DNA of 57,247 bases from Candidatus Fermentibacter sp. (lineage in GTDB: Bacteria > Fermentibacterota > Fermentibacteria > Fermentibacterales > Fermentibacteraceae): positions 1 to 57,247 of the forward strand of contig JAUCPW010000070.1 of NCBI GenBank assembly GCA_030373045.1, in the 5' to 3' direction. The number at the start of each line of letters is the position of its first letter. Position 1 is the first letter of the stretch. The position numbers were made by a program, and so were the translations under genes. Of the stretch, positions 15,977 to 24,968 are shown one piece after another. The notes beneath the pieces were generated by a model. It saw only the letters and a program-made list of their open reading frames with translations. It was not told where the DNA came from and searched no databases.

Positions 15977-17506
15977 ATGATCAGGAATCGATCCCGCAGG
16001 ACAGGCGCCGCGCTGGCGCTGGTGGTGCTGTTCGGGCTTGTGCTCTCGATCCTGGCCGGGGCCGTCTACACCCTGTTCCAGGTGAACGTCAGGAGCCACG
16101 CCTACAACAGGGACAGGATACAGGCCAGGTACACGGCCGAGGCCGGCGTGAACCTCTCCGTCCACATGATCATGGGAGGGGCCGACATACCGCAGGGCAC
16201 CTACCCCGAGCAGTTCCTCCCCGAGCCGCCCGCTCTGGGCTTCTACGACCTCCCGGGCGAGGACCTGGGAACGGTGCGCGTGTTCGTCGACCCGAGCCAG
16301 CGGAACGCCGAGGTGGCCACCTCCAACGCGTATGCCGTGAGGGCGCTGGCCCACATCGGTTCGGGCGACTCCACCTACACCTACGGCATGGAGACAGTGG
16401 TGCTGCCCGAGAACTTCGCGAGGTTCGCCACCTTCCTCAACGAGCCGCCGCTCGACGGGTACTACGGCGACGGGTACAGGTTCGACGGGCCGTTCTTCGG
16501 GAACGGGCCGGTGTGCCTGTGGAGCTCCAGCTCATCGTCCACCAACGACATCTGGTTCTACAGGTTCAGCCTGGCCTCCGACTACTACATCTACGGGACC
16601 AGCGGCTCGGGCTCGCACCAGACCTCGCCGCAGTACTCGAACCTCACGGTGCAGCCCATCGAGAGGATGCTGATGGGCCCGCCGTACTTCGAGCTGGGGG
16701 TGGACCCCATCCCGTTCGGGCCCGACGAGGTGAACTGGCAGGACGCGCGTGACGCAGCCATCAGCGGAGGGCTGTACCTCACGGCGGCCCAGGTACCCAA
16801 CGGAACCCGGATGATCCTCAGGGGCGACACCCTCCTGGGCGACACTCTGCTGATGTGCACCTCCGACGGAGGGCCGGTGCAGAGGATCTACATCGGGAGC
16901 CTGTCGAACCGCGTGATCTGGATCGAAAACGGGGCGACGGACAGGATCTACCTCAAGAGCTACCCCAATTACTCGCCGTGGTCCGACCCCATATCGCCGG
17001 AAGGTATCACGCAGCCCCTGACGATAGGGTGCAACGGCCACGTCTACACCCTGGGACCCCTGCAGTACCACGACCGGAACATCCTCGACATGGACAACAC
17101 CACGCTGCTGGGGATCGTCATCGTATACGGCGACTTCGTGATAGCGCGGGATCCAGACCTGGTAGGCGGGACGGACTGGCCCCTGAGCGATCCCCTGTGG
17201 AAGATCGTAGCCGACAGCGACATCGAGTACGACTGCACTGTCATGGTTCTCAACGGGGAGTTCGTCGCCCAGGACGCCAATTATCCGAACCCTGCCGCAG
17301 ACTTCATGTTCGTGGGCGGATACATCGTGAACGGCGAGGGCATCACCACCATCGGGACGCGCGGGTGGTACACGGTCATCTACTACGACTCGCGCCTGAT
17401 GACCATGCACCCTCCGTTCTTCCCCCAGACCGGGAGGTGGGACGTCGGCTACTGGAAGGAATGGCCCGAGCTGACACTCGACCTCCTGGACGACGACCTC
17501 TACTGA
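15977..17506 (+). CDS. PilX-like pilus-assembly protein, paralogue 1
   Basis: A 509-residue protein beginning with a basic stretch, RRTGAALALVVL, a long hydrophobic helix and then YTAEAGVNLS. This closely follows the PilX N-terminal pattern (RGAALI, helix, AEAG). The remainder is beta-rich. The C-terminal region (GTRGWYTVIYYDSRL, HPPFFP, then Trp-rich) is clearly related to that of the next gene. TAGGAGG precedes the ATG by eight bases. Standard PilX proteins are about 160-200 residues, so this is a much enlarged version. No enzymatic motif is seen. Confidence 0.72.
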   Translation: MIRNRSRRTGAALALVVLFGLVLSILAGAVYTLFQVNVRSHAYNRDRIQARYTAEAGVNLSVHMIMGGADIPQGTYPEQFLPEPPALGFYDLPGEDLGTVRVFVDPSQRNAEVATSNAYAVRALAHIGSGDSTYTYGMETVVLPENFARFATFLNEPPLDGYYGDGYRFDGPFFGNGPVCLWSSSSSSTNDIWFYRFSLASDYYIYGTSGSGSHQTSPQYSNLTVQPIERMLMGPPYFELGVDPIPFGPDEVNWQDARDAAISGGLYLTAAQVPNGTRMILRGDTLLGDTLLMCTSDGGPVQRIYIGSLSNRVIWIENGATDRIYLKSYPNYSPWSDPISPEGITQPLTIGCNGHVYTLGPLQYHDRNILDMDNTTLLGIVIVYGDFVIARDPDLVGGTDWPLSDPLWKIVADSDIEYDCTVMVLNGEFVAQDANYPNPAADFMFVGGYIVNGEGITTIGTRGWYTVIYYDSRLMTMHPPFFPQTGRWDVGYWKEWPELTLDLLDDDLY

Positions 17507-17525
17507 GCCGGGAGAGGTGAAGGGC

Positions 17526-18932
17526 ATGGAGATCCGGAGGAGGAGGCGGGGCGGCACCGGGGCGGTGCTCGCCATCCTGGTGGTGCTCTCCGGGGCGCTC
17601 GCCATCCTCGTGGCGGCGGTCTTCGTGCTCTTCCAGGCCAACGTGTCCTCGTACAGGTTCAGGGCGGGGAGGGTGAGGGCGCAGCTCGCGGCCGAGTCCG
17701 GAGTGAGCCTCGCCCTCCACACCCTGGCGCAGGGCGACCGGGCGCCTTCCGGGGAGCCGTACTCGATGCCCGGGGACAGCGCCCAGTGGATAGCCCTGCC
17801 CTCGGGGGACAGGGTCTGGGTCGTGATCGACCCGTCCGTGGTGAACGGATCCCCCTACAGCGTGGGGACCGTGGAGATCCGGGCGCTGGGCCTCGCGGGC
17901 GAGATGACCCGCGAGGTCTCCGTCAGGGCCGCCCCCGACTATCCATCCCGGTACGCGCTGCTGACGGACATGGGCATCCCGCCCGGGATCCTGGGCGACG
18001 GCGCGAGGCTCGAAGGCCCCGTCCACTCGAACGGCATCGTGGACATCGCGAGCACTTCCCCCGATTCCACGGGCGACCCCTGGGTGGCCTCGATATCGAC
18101 GACCTCGCGCGGAGGCTTCAGGTTCTGCGACGCCGGGACCGGGTTCTCGCCCCATCCGGACGGCAGCAGGGTCTGGGTGAGGCCCTACCCCAGCCACAGG
18201 CAGGGCAGGCCGACGTGGGACCCCTTCGCGGATCCGGTGGACTTCGGCAGGCTCTCAGACCTCTTCGCCGACCTGAGGGCGGCCGCGGCCGACTCGGGCG
18301 AGGTGATATGGGGCGCGAGGCGCCTCCTGATCGACGGAGACAGGCTGCTGGTCTCCTCCGAACAGGGCGTCGTCAGCGACACTGTCGATCTCGCGACGAC
18401 GGACCTGGTCTACGTCGCATCGTTCTCCGACGTGCTCGTGAAGACGGCGGGGGCTCTCACGTCGCCGCTCACGATCGTGGCCAACGGTCAGATAGGCCTG
18501 ATGGGGAACATCCACTGCTCGACCGGGGAGTTCACCGGCGCCCCCCTGGGGCTCGTCTCGCTGTCGGGGATCTACATCCCGGTGGATCCCGACTCCCATG
18601 CGGGGGCGGACTGGCCTCCGCCGTGGCAGATAGAGACCGACGGGCACCTGACCGTGGAAGCCTTCCTCTGCGCACCGGACGGCGCGATACGGGCCGAGGA
18701 CCCGACCGCCGGGGGGCGCAGCCTGTCCTTCAACGTCGTCGGAGGCCTGGCCGTGGGGAGGATGGGCGCCCTGAGCGCCGGGACCCACGGCTACGACATG
18801 ACCATCGTGTACGACGGGAGGCTGACCTCCGTGCATCCCCCCGCCTTCCCGTCCCTGGAGCAGTGGAAGATCTACTCCTGGGTGCCCGACCCGGATCACG
18901 ACGGGCATGAGATCGACGAGGACCTCTTCTGA
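17526..18932 (+). CDS. PilX-like pilus-assembly protein, paralogue 2
   Basis: A 468-residue paralogue of the preceding protein, with the same order: RRRRRGGTGAVLAIL, hydrophobic helix, AAESGVSLALH, a beta-rich body, and a C-terminal GTHGYDMTIVYDGRL then HPPAFP segment. ATG 17526 is preferred because GAGGTGAAGG lies directly upstream; GTG 17517 is the alternative. The two proteins probably arose by tandem duplication and diverged well. Its 3' end overlaps the next prepilin gene by 26 bases. Confidence 0.7.
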   Translation: MEIRRRRRGGTGAVLAILVVLSGALAILVAAVFVLFQANVSSYRFRAGRVRAQLAAESGVSLALHTLAQGDRAPSGEPYSMPGDSAQWIALPSGDRVWVVIDPSVVNGSPYSVGTVEIRALGLAGEMTREVSVRAAPDYPSRYALLTDMGIPPGILGDGARLEGPVHSNGIVDIASTSPDSTGDPWVASISTTSRGGFRFCDAGTGFSPHPDGSRVWVRPYPSHRQGRPTWDPFADPVDFGRLSDLFADLRAAAADSGEVIWGARRLLIDGDRLLVSSEQGVVSDTVDLATTDLVYVASFSDVLVKTAGALTSPLTIVANGQIGLMGNIHCSTGEFTGAPLGLVSLSGIYIPVDPDSHAGADWPPPWQIETDGHLTVEAFLCAPDGAIRAEDPTAGGRSLSFNVVGGLAVGRMGALSAGTHGYDMTIVYDGRLTSVHPPAFPSLEQWKIYSWVPDPDHDGHEIDEDLF

Positions 18933-19503
18933 CGCCCCGGGCGCGGGCGCGCCCGGATCACCCCCGGTATCCGCGCGGGGCTTCACCCTGATCGAGATCG
19001 CCATCGTCATCGCGGTTATGGGAGTGCTGCTCGGCGCGGTGCTGCTCCTATTCCAGGCCGGCAGCAGGTCTGCGGACATGGCGGGCGAGTCGGCGGAAGC
19101 ATCGATGGACGCCCGCACCGCGCTCGACGCCTTGGAGACATGCCTCCAGACGGCAGGTTCCCGCGACGGAGCGCCGGCCGCGCATCCCGTCACGGAGGCG
19201 TCCGTCGGCAGGATCGTCTTCCACGGGCGCTCGGGCCGGGGCGATGCCTGCGAGATCGTCATCGAACCCCGCCCGGGAGGCGGCTTCACGATCCGCGAGG
19301 GCCAGGCGGCCTCGTTCGAGTCGGCCGCCGGGCTCCTGCTGGAGTTCGCGTACTTCGACGGGACCGGCGGGCGGCTGTCCGAAGAGGATCTCTCGTCCGC
19401 CTCCGGGTGCGACATGATCCGCAGGATCGACTTCCGGATCGAAACCGCCGGCGGGGCGGGAGCCCTGTCCGGCAGCGCGAGCCCTCCTAATCTGTCACTC
19501 TGA
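18907..19503 (+). CDS. Prepilin-like protein (PilW/GspJ type)
   Basis: A 198-residue type IV prepilin with an unusually long leader of about 25 residues. SARG is followed by FTLIEIAIVIAVMG (Glu at +5), then MDARTALDALETCLQTAG, the PilW/GspJ-type post-helix segment. It overlaps the previous gene by 26 bases, is the last of the cluster, and stops nine bases from the convergent HD-GYP gene. Confidence 0.8.
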   Translation: MRSTRTSSDAPGAGAPGSPPVSARGFTLIEIAIVIAVMGVLLGAVLLLFQAGSRSADMAGESAEASMDARTALDALETCLQTAGSRDGAPAAHPVTEASVGRIVFHGRSGRGDACEIVIEPRPGGGFTIREGQAASFESAAGLLLEFAYFDGTGGRLSEEDLSSASGCDMIRRIDFRIETAGGAGALSGSASPPNLSL

Positions 19504-19512
19504 TCCGGGCGG

Positions 19513-21081
19513 TCAGACCTCGAAGCCGAGTTCGAGCGAGGATGCGAGAGTGCTCACCACGGCGGGGTCGAACAGGCTGCCTGCCCGGAGGCTGACGACG
19601 CTCATCGCGGTCTGGGGCGTTCCCCTCTCGAGCTCGGACACGTATTCGTCGGCCACGGCCAGTATCCTGGCGGAGATGGGGATGCTGCTCGCCGAGAGCC
19701 CGGAGGGCTGCCCCGAGCCGTCGTAGTGCTCGTTCATCCCCACGAGGCCGGTCATGGCCTCCTCCGGCAGCGAGAAGGCGCTCAGCTCCTGGTCGTCGAA
19801 CCCTTCGTCCGCCGGGGCGCCGAGAACCGCAGGCGCGACGTGATGGAGCAGGGCGGACATCCTCACCGCATCCAGCAGGCCGCTCTGGAGGCCCAGCCTC
19901 CTGCCGATCTCGACGGCCAGCCTCGCGACCCTGCGGCTGTGGCCGGACAGGCGGTGGTCGGCCCGGTCGAGCGAGTAGACCATCGCCTCCATGCAGCTCC
20001 AGGCCTCCAGCGACACCCTCTTGCCAAGCTCGAGGTTCTGCAGGGCGGCCTCGGTCAGGGAGATGAAGCTGTCGAGACGCGACTTGTCGAGGACCGTGAT
20101 CTCGTCCGCCCAGACCTCGACGGTCAGCCCGGTGCGCCCCCGCCTCGTCAGGGGCGGCTCGGGCGGAGGAGCGGTACCTGAGGGACGGAGGACCGCGAAT
20201 CCGGGGTACCCTATGCGGACCGAGCGGGGTGCGAAGGCGCCCTGGGCCTCGAGGGCGAGTGCCTGGAGGGCGTGGACGGTGGATGTCGATCTGGAGAGCC
20301 TCTCGGAGAGGGACGCCAGGGACCTCTGGATCGACAGGGATCTCCCCTTGGCCCACTTCGACTTCTCGAGGGATACGGTGATCGCTATCTGGGCGGAGAT
20401 CAGGGCCGATGCCCCCAGGATCATGAAGAGGGGATCCCCCCCCTTGCCGATGTCCGAGAGCACGTCGTCCACGGCGGGGATGAACAGCGGGAGGAAGGCC
20501 ATGGGCAGGAGCAGGCGCTGGGTCGTCCCGGGGATCGCGGAGAGCCCGGGGAACAGCCTGTCTCCTGCGCCGAGACCCCTCAGGATCGCCACTGCGAACA
20601 CGAACACGAGGTGCGACAGCACCAGCACGCCGGCCATGGCGGGGAGCCCCTCCGGGTCCGGGAGGACGGCCGATGCGGCCGCCCTGGCCGCCCTGAGACC
20701 CACCCACGATACCATGGCCATCCGTGCTGAGTGTCTGAGCGCAGAGCTCCTCGTCCTGCCTATCCTGATCGAATAGCCGAGATGCCCCACGAAGATCGAG
20801 GCAGTGAAGGCGGCCTCTATCGCCCCCGTGAAACCGGCCGTCGAGAGGAAGGCTGCGAACGCGGGCAGCAGGGTGACGCTGACGCCCCTTGATGTGAGGT
20901 ATGCGAACGAGGATGCCACGAGCGCGACCGCCCATGTCACCAGCAGCATCTCCAGTGTGATGTCCCTGTTCCAGCCGGGCTCGACGCCCGGGATGGCGAG
21001 CCCCGCGGCCAGCCACAGGACGGCCTGGAAGACGGTCAGGCCGGGATCGCGCTCAGGCGCCTGCGCCATCGGCCGGTTCAC
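19513..21081 (-). CDS. Membrane HD-GYP-like protein, degenerate
   Basis: A 522-residue protein (GTG at 21081; ATG 21069 possible). About 200 N-terminal residues are hydrophobic membrane segments, then a linker of possible GAF type, then an HD-GYP fold from about 360. Catalytic signatures are lost: HDxGK is HHVAP, and the HHExxDGxGYP segment is NEHYDGSGQP. It therefore probably does not hydrolyse cyclic di-GMP and may be a receptor or partner. It overlaps the end of its upstream intact paralogue, so the two are co-translated. Confidence 0.8.
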   Translation of the reverse strand: MNRPMAQAPERDPGLTVFQAVLWLAAGLAIPGVEPGWNRDITLEMLLVTWAVALVASSFAYLTSRGVSVTLLPAFAAFLSTAGFTGAIEAAFTASIFVGHLGYSIRIGRTRSSALRHSARMAMVSWVGLRAARAAASAVLPDPEGLPAMAGVLVLSHLVFVFAVAILRGLGAGDRLFPGLSAIPGTTQRLLLPMAFLPLFIPAVDDVLSDIGKGGDPLFMILGASALISAQIAITVSLEKSKWAKGRSLSIQRSLASLSERLSRSTSTVHALQALALEAQGAFAPRSVRIGYPGFAVLRPSGTAPPPEPPLTRRGRTGLTVEVWADEITVLDKSRLDSFISLTEAALQNLELGKRVSLEAWSCMEAMVYSLDRADHRLSGHSRRVARLAVEIGRRLGLQSGLLDAVRMSALLHHVAPAVLGAPADEGFDDQELSAFSLPEEAMTGLVGMNEHYDGSGQPSGLSASSIPISARILAVADEYVSELERGTPQTAMSVVSLRAGSLFDPAVVSTLASSLELGFEV

Positions 21082-22711
21082 CCCCCGCGAGCACCCGCAC
21101 CAGTGCGGATACGATCCGGGCGTCGAACTGGGTCCCTGCGCCGGCGTTGATGGCGTCGACCGCGGTCCTCACGTCGCTGTTCTCGCGGTAGGACCGCCGC
21201 GAGGTGATCGCGTCGAAAGTGTCGGCCACCGCCACGATGCGTGCGGGGAAGGGGATGTCCCTCCCCGAGAGCCCGAGCGGGTAGCCCTTCCCGTCGAGCC
21301 TCTCGTGATGGCTCTGCACGATGCTCCTGACCATGTCGTATCCGCCCAGGGTCCCCAGGATCCTCGTGCCCTCGGCGGGGTGCCTCTCGATGATCCCGCG
21401 TTCCTCCCTGGTCAGGAGACCCCTCTTCGTGAGGATCTCCACCGGGATCGCCACCTTTCCGAGATCGTGCAGGAGGGCGCCGACCATCAGCGTCCTCAGC
21501 ATGTCGGGGGAGAGTTCGAGCTCACGCCCGATCTTCTGGCTCAGCCTGCTGACCCTGATGGAGTGGCCGTGGGTGTAGTCGTCCTTCGAGTCGGCCAGCC
21601 TCGCTAGCATCATCGCCGCGGCTATGAACGCCTCCTCGATGGCCATCGAGTGGCCGACCGCCTTCCAGGAGTGCGTGATCAGCGAAACGAGGTTCTTCCT
21701 GAGGACGGGGTCCATCGCCGCGAGAGACTTCCCGGCCTTTCCCGGTACGAACATCAGCATGTCGGGAGAGGACGACAGACCGAGGAGAGTGCCCTCGGCC
21801 CCGCCGAAGTGGAAGCCCTCGGCGACCGAGCCCGGGGGATGCGCGGATGCCGGGGGAAGGTACCTGTCCACCACCGCGTGCTGCCGGTTCTCGGTCCAGC
21901 CCGTCCAACCCCCCGACTCCTGGCGGGAGAGGATGGTCGTCTCGCCCGTGGCACTGTGCAGGTACGCCTCCAGCAGACCCATGTACTGGCCGACCGAGGA
22001 GGCGGTCGAGAGCTCGGCCGCGAGGTTGTTCTGCAGGGCGGTCTCGGATGCGAGCTCGACGTAGGTCTTCTGGGCGTCCAGCCTCGTCTTCGCGAGGGTG
22101 GAGAAGGCCGCCGCGGAGCCGAGGAGCACGGCGGCCGCAGCCGTGTCGCCCGCGGAGGCGGCATGGGACACGAGCATCGACAGCGGAAGCGACAGGGCGA
22201 AGGATACGCTCCAGGGCCTGACGTGGAGGATGGCGCTGGTCATCCTCGTCGAGACGGACTTCGCCAGCAGCCCTCCGGCGCCTGCACCGAGGAAGAGCAG
22301 GGCGAAGGACAGCCATCCCCGCACGGGCATGATCGAGGCAAGGCCCAGGGTCACCGCGGGGGACAGCGCCGCGTCGAGGAGGGCTCTCCGCAGATCCGGC
22401 CTCCTGTCCCGGATGGAGAAGTAGAGCAGGGTCGAGAACAGGAATGCCGAGAAGGAGAGGAGATATGCGTACTCCGGGCTGCAGGCCGCGAACATGGCTG
22501 TCGCCGGGATGCGGTCGAGCGAGAGCCTCTGGTCGCCCTCGCGCCAGAAGGGCATCAGGCCGAGGATGACCGTGGAGGCCAGGAGTATGATCCGCAGGGG
22601 AGTGACGCAGTCGGAGACCAGGGCGGAGGCCGCCAGGACCGCGAGCGACAGCGCGAGGGGAAGGGAGGGCTTGATGCGGAGGACGGCCCTCATGTCGATC
22701 GGCATCCTCAT
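21053..22711 (-). CDS. Membrane HD-GYP phosphodiesterase
   Basis: A 552-residue protein with several N-terminal membrane helices (about 10-215), a GAF-like middle and a C-terminal HD-GYP domain from about 365. Signatures are intact: GHSIRVS, LLHDLGK, ERHPAEG, SHHERLDGKGYP and FPARIVAVADTFDA. Family members hydrolyse cyclic di-GMP (some cGAMP), and in several bacteria act on type IV pili. The neighbouring prepilin cluster makes that link plausible here. The ATG lies one base after the stop of the CAP-domain gene, so it is in that operon. Confidence 0.9.
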   Translation of the reverse strand: MRMPIDMRAVLRIKPSLPLALSLAVLAASALVSDCVTPLRIILLASTVILGLMPFWREGDQRLSLDRIPATAMFAACSPEYAYLLSFSAFLFSTLLYFSIRDRRPDLRRALLDAALSPAVTLGLASIMPVRGWLSFALLFLGAGAGGLLAKSVSTRMTSAILHVRPWSVSFALSLPLSMLVSHAASAGDTAAAAVLLGSAAAFSTLAKTRLDAQKTYVELASETALQNNLAAELSTASSVGQYMGLLEAYLHSATGETTILSRQESGGWTGWTENRQHAVVDRYLPPASAHPPGSVAEGFHFGGAEGTLLGLSSSPDMLMFVPGKAGKSLAAMDPVLRKNLVSLITHSWKAVGHSMAIEEAFIAAAMMLARLADSKDDYTHGHSIRVSRLSQKIGRELELSPDMLRTLMVGALLHDLGKVAIPVEILTKRGLLTREERGIIERHPAEGTRILGTLGGYDMVRSIVQSHHERLDGKGYPLGLSGRDIPFPARIVAVADTFDAITSRRSYRENSDVRTAVDAINAGAGTQFDARIVSALVRVLAGGEPADGAGA

Positions 22712-22712
22712 G

Positions 22713-23675
22713 TCAGTCGGCCGCCGTGCCCTCGAAGACCTGCACCAGCACGTACTGCCATCCGTCCCTCTCGATCTCGACGGCTGCCGCCATGCCGACC
22801 CGCGAGTAGCCTTCGAGGAGGCACGAGGCCCTGTGCGCGGGGCTGGTGAGTATCATCGACCAGGCCTCGTCGAGGCCCGATCCGCGCCCGATGTTCTCGG
22901 CGTAGATCGTCCCGTCCCCGCCGAGGACCCCCGCGAGTCCCTCGCCGTGCACCACGGCACCGGACAGGGCTATGTCGCCCGCCCTGCCGCGGGCTATGGC
23001 TTCGAGCCTCCCGTCGGTCGCAAGCGGCCCTGCTCCGGAGGCCGCACGGATGGAGTCGAGTTCGGCCAGGACGTCCGAGAGCGTCGATGCGTCGGAATCG
23101 GGCAGATACCCTCCTCCCAGCACCTCGGGGGTCGATACCCCGCAGAGCACAGGGACGAGCATCAGGACCTCGGGCCCCGAGCCCCTGTCGGCCAGCGCCT
23201 CCACCCAGTAGACGCCGCGCCCGGCGAACCGCAGCCTGCATATTCCGTCAGGGCCTCTGGGGCATCCCGCCACGCTTCCTCCGGGATCCTGGACCAGTAT
23301 GGTGTCCGCCGCGGCGCCGGAGATCGAGAATGAGGCGGAGTCGCCCGGCTCCACGGTGACCGGCAGCCCTTCGGGAACGCAGGCGGGCACCGGCGCGGTC
23401 ACGAGGACTCCTCCGCCGGGGAGGCTGTCGAAACCCCACAGCATGTCTCCGTCGGAGAACAGACCCCCTGCGGGCGGAACGCCCTCCTCGGTGACGGAGA
23501 TGCTGCCCACCCGGCCCGGCCATCCCCTTGCGGCGGCAAGGACGATCAGTCTGCCGGACTCGGGGATGAATCCCAGGGCGGAGACGTCTGCTGCGATGCT
23601 GTCGAGCTGGGGCATCCTGGTGCCGGGAGCCGCCGGGGCGGCAATGGCGAGCAGTGCGGCAAGGCACGAAACCAT
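22713..23675 (-). CDS. Secreted CAP (SCP/PR-1) domain protein
   Basis: A 320-residue protein with an N-terminal signal peptide and a middle beta-rich region. Its C-terminal CAP domain (about 185-318) has VVHGE, YAENIG, SPAHRASCL and YVLVQVFEG in order. Bacterial CAP domains are extracytoplasmic; functions are mostly unknown. Start ATG 23675 has no ribosome site, but TATAAT lies at 23682-23687 on this strand, seven bases upstream, which suggests a leaderless transcript. ATG 23704 is the alternative. It heads the CAP/HD-GYP/HD-GYP operon. Confidence 0.85.
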   Translation of the reverse strand: MVSCLAALLAIAAPAAPGTRMPQLDSIAADVSALGFIPESGRLIVLAAARGWPGRVGSISVTEEGVPPAGGLFSDGDMLWGFDSLPGGGVLVTAPVPACVPEGLPVTVEPGDSASFSISGAAADTILVQDPGGSVAGCPRGPDGICRLRFAGRGVYWVEALADRGSGPEVLMLVPVLCGVSTPEVLGGGYLPDSDASTLSDVLAELDSIRAASGAGPLATDGRLEAIARGRAGDIALSGAVVHGEGLAGVLGGDGTIYAENIGRGSGLDEAWSMILTSPAHRASCLLEGYSRVGMAAAVEIERDGWQYVLVQVFEGTAAD

Positions 23676-23681
23676 GAAATC

Positions 23682-23687
23682 ATTATA
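23682..23687 (-). promoter_or_regulatory. Perfect -10 box, possible leaderless start
   Basis: On the - strand TATAAT occupies 23687 to 23682, placing the expected transcription start at or next to the ATG at 23675. No good -35 is visible. Confidence 0.4.
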
Positions 23688-23738
23688 GTCAATCCCGCCG
23701 TCCATGGGCTCGCGCATTCCGGAGGAGGCCTCGGAGAG

Positions 23739-24968
23739 TTGAGGGTTCTGCTCGTTCAGTCGCCTTCGGGTCGCGGTGAACCGCCTGTCTTCCCTCTCGG
23801 GCTGGCATTCCTGGCAGGGCAGCTCGAAGGGCACGAGGTTTCCGCGCTGGACATGTCGGTAGACCCTTCCGACCGTCTCCGCGAGACCGTAACCGGTTCG
23901 AGCCCGCCCGACGTCGTGGCCGTGTCGCTTCGCAACATCGACGACAGCAGCTACCCGGACACCTGGTCCTATCTGCGGCCCTTCGAGTCGATGCTCGGCA
24001 TCCTGGAGGGATGGGACGGCACGCTGCTGGCCGGAGGCCCCGGCTTCACGATAAACGCCCCCGAGATAATGCGGAGATACGGGAGGATAGACGCCGGTGT
24101 GGCGGGGGAGGGCGAGGAGATACTGCCCGGACTGCTGAACGGTCCTTCCGGGCTGAGGCGGTCCAGGGCCCTGCACAGGGCTGCGCCCGTGGATCTGGCC
24201 GCCATACGGCCGCCCGACTATTCGATCCTGCCCCTCGGGCCCTACGACAGGCATTTCGGGATCGGTGTCCAGAGCAGGAGGGGCTGCGCCTTCGGCTGCA
24301 CCTACTGCACATACGCGTTCCTGGGCGGCAGGGCCTTCAGGTGCAGGAGCGCGGCTTCGGTCGCATCCGACATCGGGAGCATCAGGTCGCTCGGAGGCAC
24401 CAGGTTCATGTTCGTGGACTCGGTGTTCGACGCTCCCGCCACCTTCTTCCACGAGCTGATCGGACTGGATCCCGGCATCTCCGGCGGTCTCGAATGGGGC
24501 GCCTGGATCGACGCGGGGATCCCCGTGGAGGACATCGACGCGATGGCGGCGGCAGGGTGCAGGAAGGTCGACTTCTCGCCGGACGCCATCACCAGGGCGG
24601 GGATGAGGCGCCTGGGGAAGACGGGCGACTTCCGCTCGATCGTCAGGTCGGTACGGAGGGCCAGGTCGGCCGGCATGGACGTCGGGGTGAACTTCTTCTC
24701 CGGAAATCCGGGCGAGGGGTTCGCCGCGCTCCTGGCCAAGTTCGCCTTCATGGTCTCGGCGAGGCTCCTGCTGGGATACCGGCACACCACTGTTCACATA
24801 GGCACCATCCGCGTCTACAGGGGTTCCAGGATCGCCGAGGAGATGAAGGCCGACGGGAGGGTGCCGGGCGACTGCGACTTCCTCGACCCGGTCTTCCTCC
24901 CTGCAGGCGGCGCCTCAGGCCTGCTCCTCGGGGCGTTCCAGGCCCTCAGGAGGACGAGGCATGACTGA
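23739..24968 (+). CDS. B12-binding radical SAM protein
   Basis: A 409-residue protein. The N-terminal 130 residues form a B12-binding-type Rossmann domain (MRVLLVQSP, PPVFPLGLAFLAG, LLAGGPGFTIN, GEGEE). The radical SAM core has the cluster motif CAFGCTYCTY at about 187-194 (CxxxCxxC). The substrate is unknown; such proteins catalyse methylations or rearrangements. The TTG start follows GGAG, and the gene is divergent from the CAP operon. It overlaps aroE by eight bases. The usual DxH of B12 binding is not obvious, so cobalamin use is uncertain. Confidence 0.85.
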   Translation: MRVLLVQSPSGRGEPPVFPLGLAFLAGQLEGHEVSALDMSVDPSDRLRETVTGSSPPDVVAVSLRNIDDSSYPDTWSYLRPFESMLGILEGWDGTLLAGGPGFTINAPEIMRRYGRIDAGVAGEGEEILPGLLNGPSGLRRSRALHRAAPVDLAAIRPPDYSILPLGPYDRHFGIGVQSRRGCAFGCTYCTYAFLGGRAFRCRSAASVASDIGSIRSLGGTRFMFVDSVFDAPATFFHELIGLDPGISGGLEWGAWIDAGIPVEDIDAMAAAGCRKVDFSPDAITRAGMRRLGKTGDFRSIVRSVRRARSAGMDVGVNFFSGNPGEGFAALLAKFAFMVSARLLLGYRHTTVHIGTIRVYRGSRIAEEMKADGRVPGDCDFLDPVFLPAGGASGLLLGAFQALRRTRHD

